Source of the DNA: SHVO01 sp041906145
Lineage (GTDB): Bacteria > Pseudomonadota > Alphaproteobacteria > Rhodospirillales > Rhodospirillaceae
Direction of reading: 5' to 3'
Assembly: GCA_041906145.1 (NCBI GenBank)
Contig: JAYRJU010000003.1
Location: 496,001 to 560,000, forward strand
DNA length: 64,000 bases
Positions 63,193-64,000 of this stretch are shown piece after piece (the stretch's first letter is position 1; each line of letters begins with the position of its first letter). The translations under genes were made by a program, and so were the position numbers. A model generated the notes under the pieces. It did not search any database and had not been told where the DNA came from. It saw nothing but the letters and a program-made list of their open reading frames with translations.

Positions 63193-63936
63193 TTAGTAGC
63201 GGCGCAGGAGGCCGACGAGCTTTCCCTGAACGCGCACGCGGTCTGGGCCGAAGATGCGGGTTTCGTAGAGTTTATTGGCGGGCTCGAGCGCGACCGTCTC
63301 GCCTTTGCGGCGCAGGCGCTTGAGGGTCGCTTCTTCGTTGTCGACCAGCGCGACGACGATGGAGCCGTTGTCGGCGCTGTCGCAGCGCTTGATGATGATG
63401 GTGTCGCCGTCGTGGATGCCGGCTTCGACCATGGAATCGCCTTCCACCGTCAACGCATAGTGATCGCCCGCGCCGAGCAACGCCCCGGGCACGCCGACAT
63501 GTTCAGAAGGATTGCGCAGCGCCTCGATGGGCGTACCGGCGGCGATCTTGCCGTAGAGCGGCAGATCGATGATGTCCTGTGCGCTCGAAGCCTTGACCGA
63601 AGCGCCGGGCATGGCGCCCGAGAAATTGCCCGTGATGACGTTGGGCGTGAAGTTACCTTTAACCGCACCGGACGCGCCGCCGTGAGAGCCGCTGAGTGTG
63701 CCGGGCGTCACGCCGCCGAGGCCTTCGGGCACCTTCACCACTTCCAGGGCGCGGGCCCGGTGGGGCAGGCGGCGGAGGAAGCCGCGTTCCTCGAGGGCCA
63801 TGATCAGGCGGTGGATCCCAGATTTGGAGCGCAGCTTCAGCGCCTCCTTCATCTCGTCGAAGGACGGGGCGACCCCGTCGCGGGCCATGCGGTCGCGGAT
63901 GAACAGGAGAAGTTGGTGCTGCTTCTTGGTGAGCAT
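63193..63936 (-). CDS. lexA: LexA repressor
   Basis: The 247-residue protein has the N-terminal winged helix (LTKKQHQLLLFIRDRM) and a long Gly-rich linker (about 72-118). The C-terminal peptidase has the A133-G134 cleavage site (KIAAGTPIEA), S168 (EGDSMVEAG) and K206 (EATLKRL). It represses the SOS regulon. The linker is longer than in E. coli, as is usual in alphaproteobacteria. I found no GTTC-N7-GTTC LexA box in the 64 bases available upstream. Confidence 0.96.
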   Translation of the reverse strand: MLTKKQHQLLLFIRDRMARDGVAPSFDEMKEALKLRSKSGIHRLIMALEERGFLRRLPHRARALEVVKVPEGLGGVTPGTLSGSHGGASGAVKGNFTPNVITGNFSGAMPGASVKASSAQDIIDLPLYGKIAAGTPIEALRNPSEHVGVPGALLGAGDHYALTVEGDSMVEAGIHDGDTIIIKRCDSADNGSIVVALVDNEEATLKRLRRKGETVALEPANKLYETRIFGPDRVRVQGKLVGLLRRY

Positions 63937-63956
63937 GTAACAGGGCTCCGGCCGGG

Positions 63957-63987
63957 ATATCGGGCGCGAACGAAAGGAGCCCGATAT
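63957..63987. promoter_or_regulatory. Inverted repeat upstream of lexA
   Basis: ATATCGGGC-N13-GCCCGATAT is a perfect 9-bp inverted repeat 20 bases before the lexA start. It may be an operator or a leader hairpin. Confidence 0.4.
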
Positions 63988-64000
63988 AGGATAGATGAAG

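Overview
The window reads as chromosomal DNA of a high-GC alphaproteobacterium. The order rpsB-tsf-pyrH-frr-uppS-cdsA-dxr-rseP-bamA-skp-lpxD-fabZ-lpxA-lpxI-lpxB, followed by gltA, gltX, comEC and lexA, together with LpxI and a Usg protein, supports this class. I cannot name the genus. No tRNA, rRNA, prophage, insertion sequence or CRISPR array was found. Coding density is high and many genes overlap by 1-14 bases.

Region 1 (1-7 kb): the 3' end of a wecB-like UDP-GlcNAc 2-epimerase gene is followed without a gap by a BcsB-like protein, an NfrB-like glycosyltransferase with c-di-GMP-binding MshEN-like repeats, and an NfrA-like TPR/outer-membrane protein. This looks like a relative of the E. coli Nfr (phage N4 receptor) exopolysaccharide system, with the precursor epimerase and a BcsB-like subunit in the same operon.

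Region 2 (7-13.6 kb): an ECF sigma factor, a putative anti-sigma factor and two periplasmic sensor/chaperone-like proteins form a cassette. The sigma gene and the last gene share a promoter-like motif. Dps, a hybrid histidine kinase behind a perfect FNR-type box, and a small lipoprotein follow.

Region 3 (13.6-27.4 kb, minus strand): a Wsp-like chemosensory operon (CheW, CheR-TPR, CheW, CHASE3-MCP, CheA-REC, CheB) ends in a giant hybrid kinase where the Wsp diguanylate cyclase would be expected. A PAS hybrid kinase and a response regulator lie upstream.

Region 4 (27.4-33 kb): an accessory stretch of very small genes. It holds several members of one small helical protein family, a secreted nuclease, an operon encoding a 39-residue membrane peptide and an IF-1-like OB protein, many tandem repeats, and two paralogous candidate small RNAs with C-rich loops. 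Dps, two small ORFs, the two RNA candidates and a YkvA gene all carry RRAAC-N16-CRTT-like promoters (one has GTAAC), which resemble alphaproteobacterial EcfG general-stress promoters.

Region 5 (33-64 kb): groESL (with a CIRCE-geometry inverted repeat), dnaE, an MFS transporter whose C-terminus resembles the small helical family, YkvA, the translation/envelope gene cluster, a secreted creatininase-like protein, gltA, gltX, comEC and lexA. Short dispersed palindromic repeats fill several intergenic gaps.
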